DNA from: an uncultured Lachnospiraceae bacterium
Lineage (GTDB): Bacteria; Bacillota; Clostridia; Lachnospirales; Lachnospiraceae
NCBI GenBank assembly: GCA_900553305.1
Contig: USDI01000038.1
Coordinates: 1-14,803 of the forward strand
DNA length: 14,803 nt
Reading direction: 5' to 3'
In this document: positions 7,574 through 14,642 of the stretch, in pieces
Numbering within the stretch: the first letter of the stretch is position 1
Layout: every line of letters starts with the position of its first letter
Made by a program: the position numbers and the translations under genes
The notes under the pieces: model-generated
Databases searched by the model: none
What the model was told of the DNA's origin: nothing
Seen by the model: the letters and a program-made list of their open reading frames with translations, nothing else

Positions 7574-8587
7574 ATGAAATGGTTAAAATTTAAAATAAAA
7601 ACGATCACAGATGCAGAAGATATTATTATCAGTACCTTGTACGATCTTGGCCTGGAAGGTGCGCAGATTGAAGATAAGATTCCTTTAACCGCATGGGAAA
7701 AGGAGCAGATGTTCGTAGACATTCTGCCGGATGGCCCGGAGGATGACGGCGTGGCATATTTAAGCTTTTTTGTGGAAGAAAAGGACGAAAAGGCAGAGGA
7801 CAGTAAATATCCGGTCATTCTTCTGAACGAAGAGGAGACAACAGCAGAAGCCGTTCTTGCCATGGTTCAGCAGGAACTGGACGAATTAAAGGAATTCAAT
7901 CTGGATATCGGAGAAGGCACGGTTTCCATTGAAGAAACGGAAGACATCGACTGGATCAACAACTGGAAGCAGTATTTTCATCAGTTCACGATTGACGATG
8001 TACTGGTCATTCCTTCCTGGGAAGAGGTGCAGGAAGCGGATCAGGACAAGATGATTCTGCATATTGATCCCGGTACAGCATTTGGAACCGGAATGCATGA
8101 TACCACCCAGTTATGTATCCGCCAGTTAAAGAAGTATATCACACCGGAAACGGTATTACTGGACGTGGGAACCGGAAGCGGAATTTTATCAATTTTGTCC
8201 CTGATGTTCGGGGCAAAGAAGGCTGTGGGTACAGATCTTGACCCGTGCGCGGTCGAAGCTGTTAAGGACAATATGGAAGCAAACCACATCGATCCTTCGG
8301 ATTTTACCATGATGATCGGAAATATCATTACGGAAAAGGAAGTGCAGGACAAGGTTGGCTATCAGTGCTATGACATTGTGGTTGCCAACATTCTGGCAGA
8401 GGTACTGCAGGCACTTACACCCGTGATTGTTTCGCAGTTAAAGCCCGGCGGAATTTATATCACCTCCGGTATTATTGACGATAAAGAACAGGTTGTGCGG
8501 GATGCGGTAGAAGCCGCAGGATTAAAGCTCCTTGAAGTTACCTATCAGGGAGAATGGGTGAGCGTTACGGCACAGAAGCCGTTATAA
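7574..8587 (+). CDS. prmA: Ribosomal protein L11 methyltransferase
   Basis: An S-adenosylmethionine-dependent enzyme that methylates ribosomal protein L11. The N-terminal half (about 1-140) is the acidic L11-binding domain. The Rossmann methyltransferase core follows the family signature DPGTAFGTGMHDTT (165-178). Motif I is DVGTGSGIL (197-205), an acidic residue that would bind the cofactor ribose is D221/D223, and the VVANILAEVL segment (269-278) corresponds to the active-site motif. At 337 residues it is slightly longer than typical (about 300), because of a Glu/Asp-rich stretch around 55-120. The start is supported by AGGAG 10 bases upstream. The prmA-rsmE order is common in Firmicutes. 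Confidence 0.96.
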   Translation: MKWLKFKIKTITDAEDIIISTLYDLGLEGAQIEDKIPLTAWEKEQMFVDILPDGPEDDGVAYLSFFVEEKDEKAEDSKYPVILLNEEETTAEAVLAMVQQELDELKEFNLDIGEGTVSIEETEDIDWINNWKQYFHQFTIDDVLVIPSWEEVQEADQDKMILHIDPGTAFGTGMHDTTQLCIRQLKKYITPETVLLDVGTGSGILSILSLMFGAKKAVGTDLDPCAVEAVKDNMEANHIDPSDFTMMIGNIITEKEVQDKVGYQCYDIVVANILAEVLQALTPVIVSQLKPGGIYITSGIIDDKEQVVRDAVEAAGLKLLEVTYQGEWVSVTAQKPL

Positions 8588-8617
8588 AAAGCGTTAAATC
8601 GGGAAAGGATACAGAAG

Positions 8618-9367
8618 ATGTATCAGTTTTTTGTTGAACCACAGCAGATTCATGTAGATGACAAGAGTGTCATAATTACGGGAAGCGATGTGAACCATAT
8701 CAAAAATGTTCTCCGTATGAAAATCGGGGAAGAAATTGCCGTAAGCAATGGACAGGATGGTAAGGAATACCGTTGTGGTATCCGGGAATATACAGAAGAT
8801 GCGGTGCTGTGTGAGCTTCGCTTTATCAAGGAGGATGGTGTGGAGCTGCCCTCTAAGATCTATCTGTTTCAGGGACTGCCGAAGGCAGATAAGATGGAGC
8901 TGCTTATCCAGAAAGCGGTGGAACTTGGCGTATATCAGGTGATTCCGGTTGCCATGAAGCGTTGTGTGGTGAAGCTGGACGATAAGAAAGCAGCATCGAA
9001 AATCGCACGCTGGCAGGGCATCGCAGAGGCAGCAGCCAAGCAGAGCAAACGTGGAATAATTCCACAGATTACGAAGGTCATGACCTTTGCACAGGCGATG
9101 GAATACAGCCGGAATGCACAGGCACGTCTCGTGCCGTATGAGCTGGCAGAGGGAATGGAGGAGACGCGTAAGATCATAGAACAGATTCAGCCCGGACAGG
9201 ATATTGCCATCTTTATCGGACCGGAGGGCGGATTTGATGAAGATGAAATCCGTAAGGCTATGGAAGATGGCATGCAGCCGATTACGCTTGGAAAGAGGAT
9301 TCTCCGTACGGAGACGGCAGGAATGACGGTTTTATCCATTCTGATGTATCATTTGGAACAGCGATGA
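8618..9367 (+). CDS. rsmE: 16S rRNA (uracil1498-N3)-methyltransferase
   Basis: Methylates N3 of U1498 in 16S rRNA of the small ribosomal subunit. The 249-residue protein has an N-terminal PUA-like RNA-binding region (about 1-70) and a C-terminal SPOUT knot domain. Knot signatures are IGPEGGFDEDE (200-210) and LGKRILRTETA (224-234). DKMELLIQKAVELGV (91-105) is also typical. Length and motifs are normal. GGGAAAGG lies about 11 bases before the ATG. It follows prmA by 30 bases, and a 106-base gap separates it from the cysteine desulfurase, without a convincing terminator. Confidence 0.96.
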   Translation: MYQFFVEPQQIHVDDKSVIITGSDVNHIKNVLRMKIGEEIAVSNGQDGKEYRCGIREYTEDAVLCELRFIKEDGVELPSKIYLFQGLPKADKMELLIQKAVELGVYQVIPVAMKRCVVKLDDKKAASKIARWQGIAEAAAKQSKRGIIPQITKVMTFAQAMEYSRNAQARLVPYELAEGMEETRKIIEQIQPGQDIAIFIGPEGGFDEDEIRKAMEDGMQPITLGKRILRTETAGMTVLSILMYHLEQR

Positions 9368-9441
9368 ACAGTTCTGCATTTTCACCCTTTGCGGTGTCTT
9401 GGCATAAGATGTAATAGGGGGAGTAGAAATCAGGCGCTGCC

Positions 9442-9472
9442 CCAACAAACTATAGAACAAGGGAAGTGTTGG
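9442..9472 (+). promoter_or_regulatory. Possible ribosome-binding-site hairpin before the cysteine desulfurase
   Basis: CCAACA (9442-9447) is the exact reverse complement of TGTTGG (9467-9472), which ends one base before the ATG. The 19-base loop contains the ribosome binding site AAGGGAAG (9459-9466). Six pairs and a long loop make a weak structure, so this may be chance. I saw no convincing promoter in the gap 9368-9473. Confidence 0.25.
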
Positions 9473-9473
9473 T

Positions 9474-10628
9474 ATGGAAGTATATTTAGACAATTCTGCA
9501 ACAACCCGGTGCTTTCCGGAAGTTGCAGAGCTTATGAAGCAGATTATGTGTGAGGATTACGGCAATCCTTCCAGTCTTCATAGAAAGGGCGTGCAGGCAG
9601 AAAACCATCTGCGCACAGCCAAAGAAACAATCGCAAAGATTTTAAAGGTGAATGAGAAGGAGCTTCTTTTTACTTCGGGAGGTACAGAATCCGATAATCT
9701 TGCCCTGATTGGAGCAGCTCATGCAAACTGCAGGCGGGGAAAGCATCTGATTACGACATCGATTGAACATCCGGCGATTCTGCAGACGATGAAATATCTG
9801 GAGGAGGAAGGTTACCGGGTAACTTATCTGCCGGTGGATGAGAAAGGCTGCATCCGTCTTGAGGATCTGCAGCGTGCCATTACCGGAGAGACCATACTGG
9901 TTTCCATCATGTATACGAATAATGAAGTCGGCTCACAGCAGCCCATTGCACAGGCCGGTGCCCTGATTAAGAAAATGAATCCCCAGATTCTTTTCCATGT
10001 GGATGCCGTGCAGGGCTTTGGCAAGGCCAGAATTTATCCGAAAAAGATGAACATTGATATGCTCTCTGTCAGCGGACACAAGATACACGGACCTAAAGGC
10101 GTTGGCTTCCTTTATGTTGACAGCCATGTGAAGCTTAAACCCATCGTATTCGGCGGGGGCCAGCAGGGCGGTATGCGTTCCGGTACGGAGAATGTGCCCG
10201 GTATCGCAGGAATTGCGAAAGCCGCACAAATCATGTATGCCAATTACGATCAGGATATGGAGAAGCTTTACAACCTCAAAAAATGCTTTATTGAAGGTGT
10301 GAAAAAAATCGACCAGGTGATCGTGAACGGCCCGGACTGCATGGATGGTGCGCCCCATATCGTGAGCGTTTCCTTCAGCGGTGTAAGGAGTGAAGTGCTG
10401 CTTCATTCCCTGGAGGATAAAGGGATTTATGTGTCGGCAGGAAGTGCCTGCTCCGCACACAAGCCACAGCCTTCTGCGACTTTAATGGCGATGGGAGTTC
10501 CAAAGGATCTGCTGTCATCAACGATCCGGTTCAGCTTTTCCGTCTTTACCACCATGGAAGAAATCAACTATACTTTAGAGACTTTGTATGATATAATTCC
10601 CATGCTTAGAAAGTACACCCGTAAATAA
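9474..10628 (+). CDS. Cysteine desulfurase (NifS/IscS family), probable sulfur donor to ThiI
   Basis: A pyridoxal-phosphate enzyme that converts cysteine to alanine and carries the sulfur as a persulfide. Seen in the 384 residues: EHPA with H99, the cofactor-contacting D177 and Q180 in HVDAVQ, the Schiff-base K203 in SGHKIHGPKG, and the persulfide C326 in GSACSAHK. It belongs to the NifS/IscS class rather than the SufS class by motif layout. No iscU-like scaffold or iscR-like regulator lies nearby. Instead thiI follows after 18 bases, as with nifZ-thiI of Bacillus subtilis, so the sulfur probably goes to tRNA 4-thiouridine. The partner assignment is inferred from context. The start is set by AAGGGAAG 7 bases upstream. 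Confidence 0.93.
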   Translation: MEVYLDNSATTRCFPEVAELMKQIMCEDYGNPSSLHRKGVQAENHLRTAKETIAKILKVNEKELLFTSGGTESDNLALIGAAHANCRRGKHLITTSIEHPAILQTMKYLEEEGYRVTYLPVDEKGCIRLEDLQRAITGETILVSIMYTNNEVGSQQPIAQAGALIKKMNPQILFHVDAVQGFGKARIYPKKMNIDMLSVSGHKIHGPKGVGFLYVDSHVKLKPIVFGGGQQGGMRSGTENVPGIAGIAKAAQIMYANYDQDMEKLYNLKKCFIEGVKKIDQVIVNGPDCMDGAPHIVSVSFSGVRSEVLLHSLEDKGIYVSAGSACSAHKPQPSATLMAMGVPKDLLSSTIRFSFSVFTTMEEINYTLETLYDIIPMLRKYTRK

Positions 10629-10646
10629 AATAGAAAGAGGACGCTA

Positions 10647-11831
10647 ATGTTTACAGCATTTTTGATTAAGTATGCCGAGATCGGTGTAAAAGGAAAGAAC
10701 AAGTATTTATTCGAAGAGGCGCTGGCAAAGCAGGTAAAATATGCTTTGAAGCGGTGCGAAGGAGAATTCAAGGTTACAAGAACCGAGGGTAGAATTTATG
10801 TGCATGCCCTGACTGACTTTGACTTTGATGAAACCGTGAATGAATTAAAGACTGTATTCGGTATCAGTGGAATCTGTCCGGTCATCCATGTAGAGGATGA
10901 AGGCTTTGAAAAGCTTTCGCAGACCGTGATAGATTATATGAACGAGAATTATCCGGATAAGAACATTACCTTCAAGGTAAATACCCGCCGTGCGCGGAAG
11001 AATTATCCGATGGATTCCCAACAGGTAAACCGTGAAATGGGTGGAGTAATTCTTGATGCGTTCCCTGAAATGCGTGTAGATGTTCATCATCCGGATGTTA
11101 TGCTCCACATTGAAATTCGTGAAAAGATTTATATTTATTCTATGGAAATTCCGGGCCCCGGTGGAATGCCTGTCGGCAGTAACGGCAAGGCAATGCTCCT
11201 TTTGTCCGGTGGTATTGATTCCCCGGTTGCAGGCTATATGATCGCTAAGCGAGGTGTAAAGATTGATGCAGTTTACTTCCATGCACCCCCATATACCAGT
11301 GACCGTGCGAAGCAGAAGGTAGTGGATCTTGCCAGACAGGTATCCCGCTACTCGGGTCCGATTTATCTGCATACCATTAACTTTACCGATATTCAGCTTT
11401 ACATCTATGAGAAATGTCCGCACGAAGAACTTACGATTATCATGCGCCGTTATATGATGAAGATCGCAGAGACCATTGCCAAAGAGAATGAATGCCTTGG
11501 CCTGATTACCGGTGAAAGTATTGGACAGGTTGCCTCCCAGACGGTACAGTCTCTGGCCGTAACCAACGAAGTGTGTACCCTTCCGGTATTCCGTCCTCTG
11601 ATTGGATTTGATAGGATGGAGATTGTTGATATTTCCGAAAAGATCGGTACTTACGAAACCTCGATCCTTCCCTACGAAGACTGCTGTACCATTTTCGTGG
11701 CCAAGCATCCGGTGACGAAACCGAACCTGAACATTATCAAACGCCATGAGGAAAACCTCAAAGAGAAGATCGATGAACTCGTGCAGCAGGCACTTGATTC
11801 TGACGTTGTGGAGATCATAAAAGTAGATTAA
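10647..11831 (+). CDS. thiI: tRNA 4-thiouridine synthase ThiI, short form without rhodanese domain
   Basis: Makes 4-thiouridine at position 8 of tRNA, by adenylating the uridine and inserting sulfur from a cysteine desulfurase. Domains: N-terminal ferredoxin-like region plus THUMP RNA-binding domain (about 1-165), then the adenylating domain with PP-loop SGGIDSP (187-193). The segment EDCCTIFVAKHPVTKP (344-359) holds a Cys pair at the place expected for the catalytic Cys of the pyrophosphatase domain. At 394 residues it lacks the C-terminal rhodanese domain of the Escherichia coli protein (about 480), as is usual in Firmicutes, where the paired desulfurase delivers sulfur directly. AGAGG lies upstream of the ATG. 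A strong terminator follows 5 bases after the stop. A thiazole role is not supported here. Confidence 0.96.
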   Translation: MFTAFLIKYAEIGVKGKNKYLFEEALAKQVKYALKRCEGEFKVTRTEGRIYVHALTDFDFDETVNELKTVFGISGICPVIHVEDEGFEKLSQTVIDYMNENYPDKNITFKVNTRRARKNYPMDSQQVNREMGGVILDAFPEMRVDVHHPDVMLHIEIREKIYIYSMEIPGPGGMPVGSNGKAMLLLSGGIDSPVAGYMIAKRGVKIDAVYFHAPPYTSDRAKQKVVDLARQVSRYSGPIYLHTINFTDIQLYIYEKCPHEELTIIMRRYMMKIAETIAKENECLGLITGESIGQVASQTVQSLAVTNEVCTLPVFRPLIGFDRMEIVDISEKIGTYETSILPYEDCCTIFVAKHPVTKPNLNIIKRHEENLKEKIDELVQQALDSDVVEIIKVD

Positions 11832-11836
11832 AATAA

Positions 11837-11875
11837 AAAACAAGTGCTTAATGCAAAGCATTCAGCACTTGTTTT
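11837..11875. terminator. Strong bidirectional terminator between thiI and the HPr-like gene
   Basis: AAAACAAGTGCT pairs with AGCACTTGTTTT, followed by one mismatch and AATGC/GCATT around an AAA loop, about 17 pairs in total. Runs of A at the 5' side and T at the 3' side let it serve both the plus-strand thiI operon and the convergent minus-strand gene. Confidence 0.92.
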
Positions 11876-11911
11876 CAAATTCGTATTAAGTACAGATTCT
11901 AAAGCCGGATC

Positions 11912-12142
11912 TTAGATCATGTAAGGCTTTAAGGTTTCTAATACATCATCAACGTTCTCTTCTGCATGGATGTTCAGATCAATCGGTCTGGAAAGATCAA
12001 GACTGAAGATACCCATGATAGACTTAGCGTCGATAACGTATCTGCCGGATACTAAGTCAAAGTCATAATCAAATTTTGTAATATCATTTACAAAAGATTT
12101 TACTTTGTCGATAGAATTTAAAGAAATTTGAACTGTTTTCAT
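11912..12142 (-). CDS. HPr-like protein lacking the phosphocarrier histidine
   Basis: A 76-residue protein with the HPr fold signature. VIDAKSIMGIFSLDLS (36-51) matches the HPr regulatory-serine region, with S41 in the place of Ser46, the target of HPr kinase. The phosphocarrier segment GIHARPA near residue 15 is absent: the N-terminus reads SIDKVKSFVND, and the only His in the protein is H59. It therefore cannot pass phosphate in the sugar phosphotransferase system as true HPr does. By analogy with Crh it could act as a regulatory paralog, but the sequence differs widely from Crh. AAGGAGGTA lies 8 bases before the ATG. The gene is monocistronic, divergent from mtaB, and ends at the shared terminator. 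No phosphotransferase gene is nearby. Confidence 0.85.
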   Translation of the reverse strand: MKTVQISLNSIDKVKSFVNDITKFDYDFDLVSGRYVIDAKSIMGIFSLDLSRPIDLNIHAEENVDDVLETLKPYMI

Positions 12143-12157
12143 TTCTGAATTACCTCC

Positions 12158-12185
12158 TTGTTTTCATACCTTCTGCTATTATAGT
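12158..12185 (+). promoter_or_regulatory. Predicted promoter of the mtaB operon
   Basis: TTGTTT (12158-12163), a 16-bp spacer, then TATAGT (12180-12185). It gives a leader of about 40 nt before the ATG at 12231. Its -10 box coincides with that of the opposing HPr-like promoter. Confidence 0.5.
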
Positions 12186-12209
12186 AATGGGTGAAACTGG
12201 AAAAGTCAA
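12181..12209 (-). promoter_or_regulatory. Predicted promoter of the HPr-like gene
   Basis: On the minus strand TTGACT (12209-12204), a 17-bp spacer and TACTAT (12186-12181) form a good vegetative-type promoter. A perfect TATAAT (12183-12178) is 20 bp away and overlaps it. The leader would be about 32 nt and includes AAGGAGGTA. Confidence 0.6.
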
Positions 12210-12230
12210 TGCTAAAAAGGGACAAAATTA

Positions 12231-13604
12231 ATGGAGAATAATATGAAAAGTGTAGCATTTCATAATTTGGGCTGTAAGGTAAATGGTTATGAAATGGACT
12301 ATATGCAACAAAATTTACAGGAAAGAGGCTATCTTGTTGTACCTTTTGATACAAAAGCGGATATTTACATCATTAATACCTGCTCGGTAACCAATATGGC
12401 AGACCGGAAAAGCCGGCAGATGATCCATCGTGCAAAGAAGATGAATCCGGATGCAATCGTGGTTGCGGTTGGTTGTTATGTACAGACGAGTACCGAAGAA
12501 GTATTGAAGGATTTAAGCATTGATATTGCCATTGGAAATAACCGGAAAAAGGATCTTGTTGAGATCGTTGAGGAATATCTGCGCCGCAGTGAGCAGGAGG
12601 GGGAAGCCTTTACAATCGAAGAAAAGAAGTCTTTCTCGGAAAGAAATATCATAGATATTAATCATACCGATGAATATGAGGACATGCAGCTTTCCCATAC
12701 CGCAGAGCATACCCGTGCTTTTTTAAAGGTACAGGACGGCTGTAACCAGTTCTGTTCCTATTGCATTATTCCGTATGCCAGAGGGAGGATCCGCTACCGT
12801 GCGATGGACGAGGTGCTGAAGGAAGTCCGTGAACTGACGGCAAATGGTTATCAGGAGATCGTTCTCACCGGCATTCATTTAAGCTCTTATGGAATGGAAA
12901 AGGGCAATGATTTTACGAAAAGCAGACTGGGCGAACTGATCCGGGCTGTGAATGATGTGGAGGGAGTGCGCCGGATCCGTCTGGGATCGTTGGAGCCGCG
13001 TATTATTACGGAAGAGTTTGCAAAGGAGCTGTCACAGTGTGAGAAGCTGTGTCCACATTTCCATCTTTCTTTGCAGAGCGGCTGTGATTCCGTGCTCCAG
13101 CGCATGAATAGAAAGTACACAACCGGGGAATATTACGAAAAGGTAGAGATTCTTCGGAAATTTTTTGATGAACCGGCAATTACGACGGATGTGATCGTTG
13201 GTTTCCCACAGGAAACAGAAGAAGAATTTGAGCAGACGGTGGAATTCCTTAAGAAAATCCGGTTCTATGAGACACATATCTTTAAATATTCCAAGAGAAA
13301 AGGTACTCCGGCCGCCATCATGCAGGGGCAGGTTCCGGAGGAAGTAAAGAGTGTACGGAGCGACCGACTGTCAGAGCTTCATGCACAGAACAGCCATGCA
13401 TTCCGGAAGTCCTACATAGGAAAACAGGTGGAATATCTGCTGGAAGAAGAAATGGTGATTGATGGCGTGCGTTATCAGACCGGTTATACCAGGGAATATA
13501 TTCGGATTGCCCTGGAAACACAAGAGGATCTTTCAGGAACGATTCAAAAAGGAGTGATCAGGGAGTTTTTAAAACCGGACATCCTTCTTGTATTTTCCAG
13601 TTAA
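12231..13604 (+). CDS. mtaB: tRNA t6A37 methylthiotransferase (MiaB-like radical SAM)
   Basis: Adds a methylthio group to N6-threonylcarbamoyladenosine at tRNA position 37. Three domains are visible in 457 residues. The N-terminal methylthiotransferase domain has auxiliary iron-sulfur ligands C15, C51 and C82. The radical SAM core has the CxxxCxxC triad C171, C175, C178 (DGCNQFCSYCIIPYARG). A C-terminal TRAM-like RNA-binding region lies at about 390-455. The N-terminal NLGCKVNGYE and the C-terminal layout fit MtaB better than MiaB or RimO. Two starts are possible: 12231 (behind AAGGGA) and an in-frame ATG at 12243 (behind GGAG). It begins an operon with ireB, ruvX and a DUF1292 gene, and is divergent from the HPr-like gene. 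Confidence 0.94.
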   Translation: MENNMKSVAFHNLGCKVNGYEMDYMQQNLQERGYLVVPFDTKADIYIINTCSVTNMADRKSRQMIHRAKKMNPDAIVVAVGCYVQTSTEEVLKDLSIDIAIGNNRKKDLVEIVEEYLRRSEQEGEAFTIEEKKSFSERNIIDINHTDEYEDMQLSHTAEHTRAFLKVQDGCNQFCSYCIIPYARGRIRYRAMDEVLKEVRELTANGYQEIVLTGIHLSSYGMEKGNDFTKSRLGELIRAVNDVEGVRRIRLGSLEPRIITEEFAKELSQCEKLCPHFHLSLQSGCDSVLQRMNRKYTTGEYYEKVEILRKFFDEPAITTDVIVGFPQETEEEFEQTVEFLKKIRFYETHIFKYSKRKGTPAAIMQGQVPEEVKSVRSDRLSELHAQNSHAFRKSYIGKQVEYLLEEEMVIDGVRYQTGYTREYIRIALETQEDLSGTIQKGVIREFLKPDILLVFSS

Positions 13605-13649
13605 ATGGGGTAATATGGAAAAGAGTGTAAACTTATGGAGAGGTGTAAG

Positions 13650-13919
13650 ATGCAGGATTTGGGAAATACACAGTTTTTTTGTGTTGAAAAAGATAATAAC
13701 AGCGTAAGACTTGTATTGCAGGAAGTGTATGAGGCTCTTGTCGAGAAGGGATACAATCCGGTGAACCAGATTGTTGGATACATTATGTCAGGAGATCCTA
13801 CATATATTACCAGTCATCGGAATGCCAGAAGCCTGATCATGAAATTGGAGAGAGACGAGCTGGTAGAAGAAATGCTGACTGCTTATATTAAGAACAATCA
13901 TTGGAGCAAGGACGAGTAA
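13650..13919 (+). CDS. ireB: IreB family regulatory phosphoprotein (UPF0297)
   Basis: A small protein of 89 residues. In Enterococcus faecalis the homolog is phosphorylated by the PASTA kinase IreK on N-terminal Thr residues and affects cephalosporin resistance. The family signature is clear in YNPVNQIVGYIMSGDPTYI (35-53) and SHRNAR (55-60). One N-terminal Thr, T7, is present as a candidate phosphosite. I chose the ATG at 13650 because GGAGAGG lies 6 bases upstream and the length then matches the family. An in-frame ATG at 13635 would add five residues and overlap that site. The stop lies 1 base before ruvX. In many Firmicutes alaS precedes this gene; here mtaB does. Confidence 0.93.
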   Translation: MQDLGNTQFFCVEKDNNSVRLVLQEVYEALVEKGYNPVNQIVGYIMSGDPTYITSHRNARSLIMKLERDELVEEMLTAYIKNNHWSKDE

Positions 13920-13920
13920 T

Positions 13921-14358
13921 ATGCGAATTATGGGATTGGATTATGGATCCAAAACAGTAGGTGTTGCTATCAGTGATGCCTTGCTGATTACGGCACAGGG
14001 AATTGAGATAATCCGCCGCAAGGATGAGAATAAGCTCCGTCAGACACTGGCACGGATTGAAGAACTGATTGAAGAATACGAAGTTACGGAAATTGTTTTG
14101 GGGCTTCCAAAGAATATGAACGATACCATGGGTCCCCGTGTTGAAGCAACCATGGAATTCAAGGAGAAGTTAGAGCGCAAAACAGGGCTTCCGGTACATA
14201 CCTGGGATGAAAGATTAACGACCGTAACCGCAGATAAGACAATGATGGAAGCAGGAGTACGCCGGGAACACCGCAGGGAATATGTGGATATGATTGCTGC
14301 AACGCTGATTTTGCAGGGATACCTTGACCGGCAGGCAATGGAAAAGAAAGAAGATTAA
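13921..14358 (+). CDS. ruvX: RuvX/YqgF family RNase H-fold nuclease
   Basis: A 145-residue RNase H-fold protein, historically called a putative Holliday junction resolvase and in bacteria linked to maturation of the 16S rRNA 5' end. The acidic residues are in place: D7 in GLDYGSKTVGVA, GLPKNMND (61-68), D96-E97 in TWDERLT, and D123 in YVDMIAA. Length is standard. It follows ireB by one base, with AAGGACGAG at the end of ireB as ribosome binding site, so the two are probably translationally coupled. The DUF1292 gene follows after 14 bases, reproducing the yrzL-yrrK-yrzB order of Bacillus subtilis. Confidence 0.95.
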   Translation: MRIMGLDYGSKTVGVAISDALLITAQGIEIIRRKDENKLRQTLARIEELIEEYEVTEIVLGLPKNMNDTMGPRVEATMEFKEKLERKTGLPVHTWDERLTTVTADKTMMEAGVRREHRREYVDMIAATLILQGYLDRQAMEKKED

Positions 14359-14372
14359 ACAGAGGAAGTATC

Positions 14373-14642
14373 GTGGATAAGATTACATTTACACTGGATA
14401 CCAATGAAACAGCAGAATTTTATGTGCTGGAACAGACGAAGCTTTTCGGACATCCCTATATTCTGGTTACCGAGGAAGAAGAGGGAGACGGAGAAGCACT
14501 GATTTTGAAAGAAATTACCGGAAGCAAAGACGGTGATACCATTTATGAAATCGTGGAAGATGAAACAGAACTGCGTGCTGTAGCAGATGTATTTGAGAAT
14601 CTGTTAGAGGACGTATCATTAACCGACGGTGAAGAGCTGTAA
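14373..14642 (+). CDS. DUF1292 family protein (YrzB-like), GTG start
   Basis: An 89-residue, strongly acidic protein of unknown function. The pattern ITFTLDTNETAEFYVLEQT, then YILVTEEEE and YEIVEDETELRAVADVFENL, is typical of DUF1292. The start codon is GTG, with AGAGGAAG 6-8 bases upstream and no suitable ATG nearby. It is the third member of the conserved ireB-ruvX-DUF1292 cluster. No membrane segment or catalytic motif is apparent. It is probably cytosolic; the role is unknown. Confidence 0.9.
   Translation: MDKITFTLDTNETAEFYVLEQTKLFGHPYILVTEEEEGDGEALILKEITGSKDGDTIYEIVEDETELRAVADVFENLLEDVSLTDGEEL

Noticed and set aside
7246..7863. Minus-strand open frame of 205 codons, Ser-rich
   Set aside because: It is the mirror of the HAD and prmA coding sequences; the Ser richness comes from their codon bias on the opposite strand.
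9368..10646. TPP or other riboswitch upstream of the desulfurase-thiI pair
   Set aside because: The 106-base gap has no conserved riboswitch core that I recognise, only a weak six-pair hairpin.
10845..11861. Long minus-strand open frame opposite thiI (338 codons)
   Set aside because: It lies fully antisense to a gene with clear ThiI motifs, has no recognisable domain, and crosses the terminator after thiI.
11912..12142. Canonical phosphocarrier HPr or Crh
   Set aside because: The active-site His is absent, and the region around it resembles neither GIHARPA nor the Crh Gln variant.
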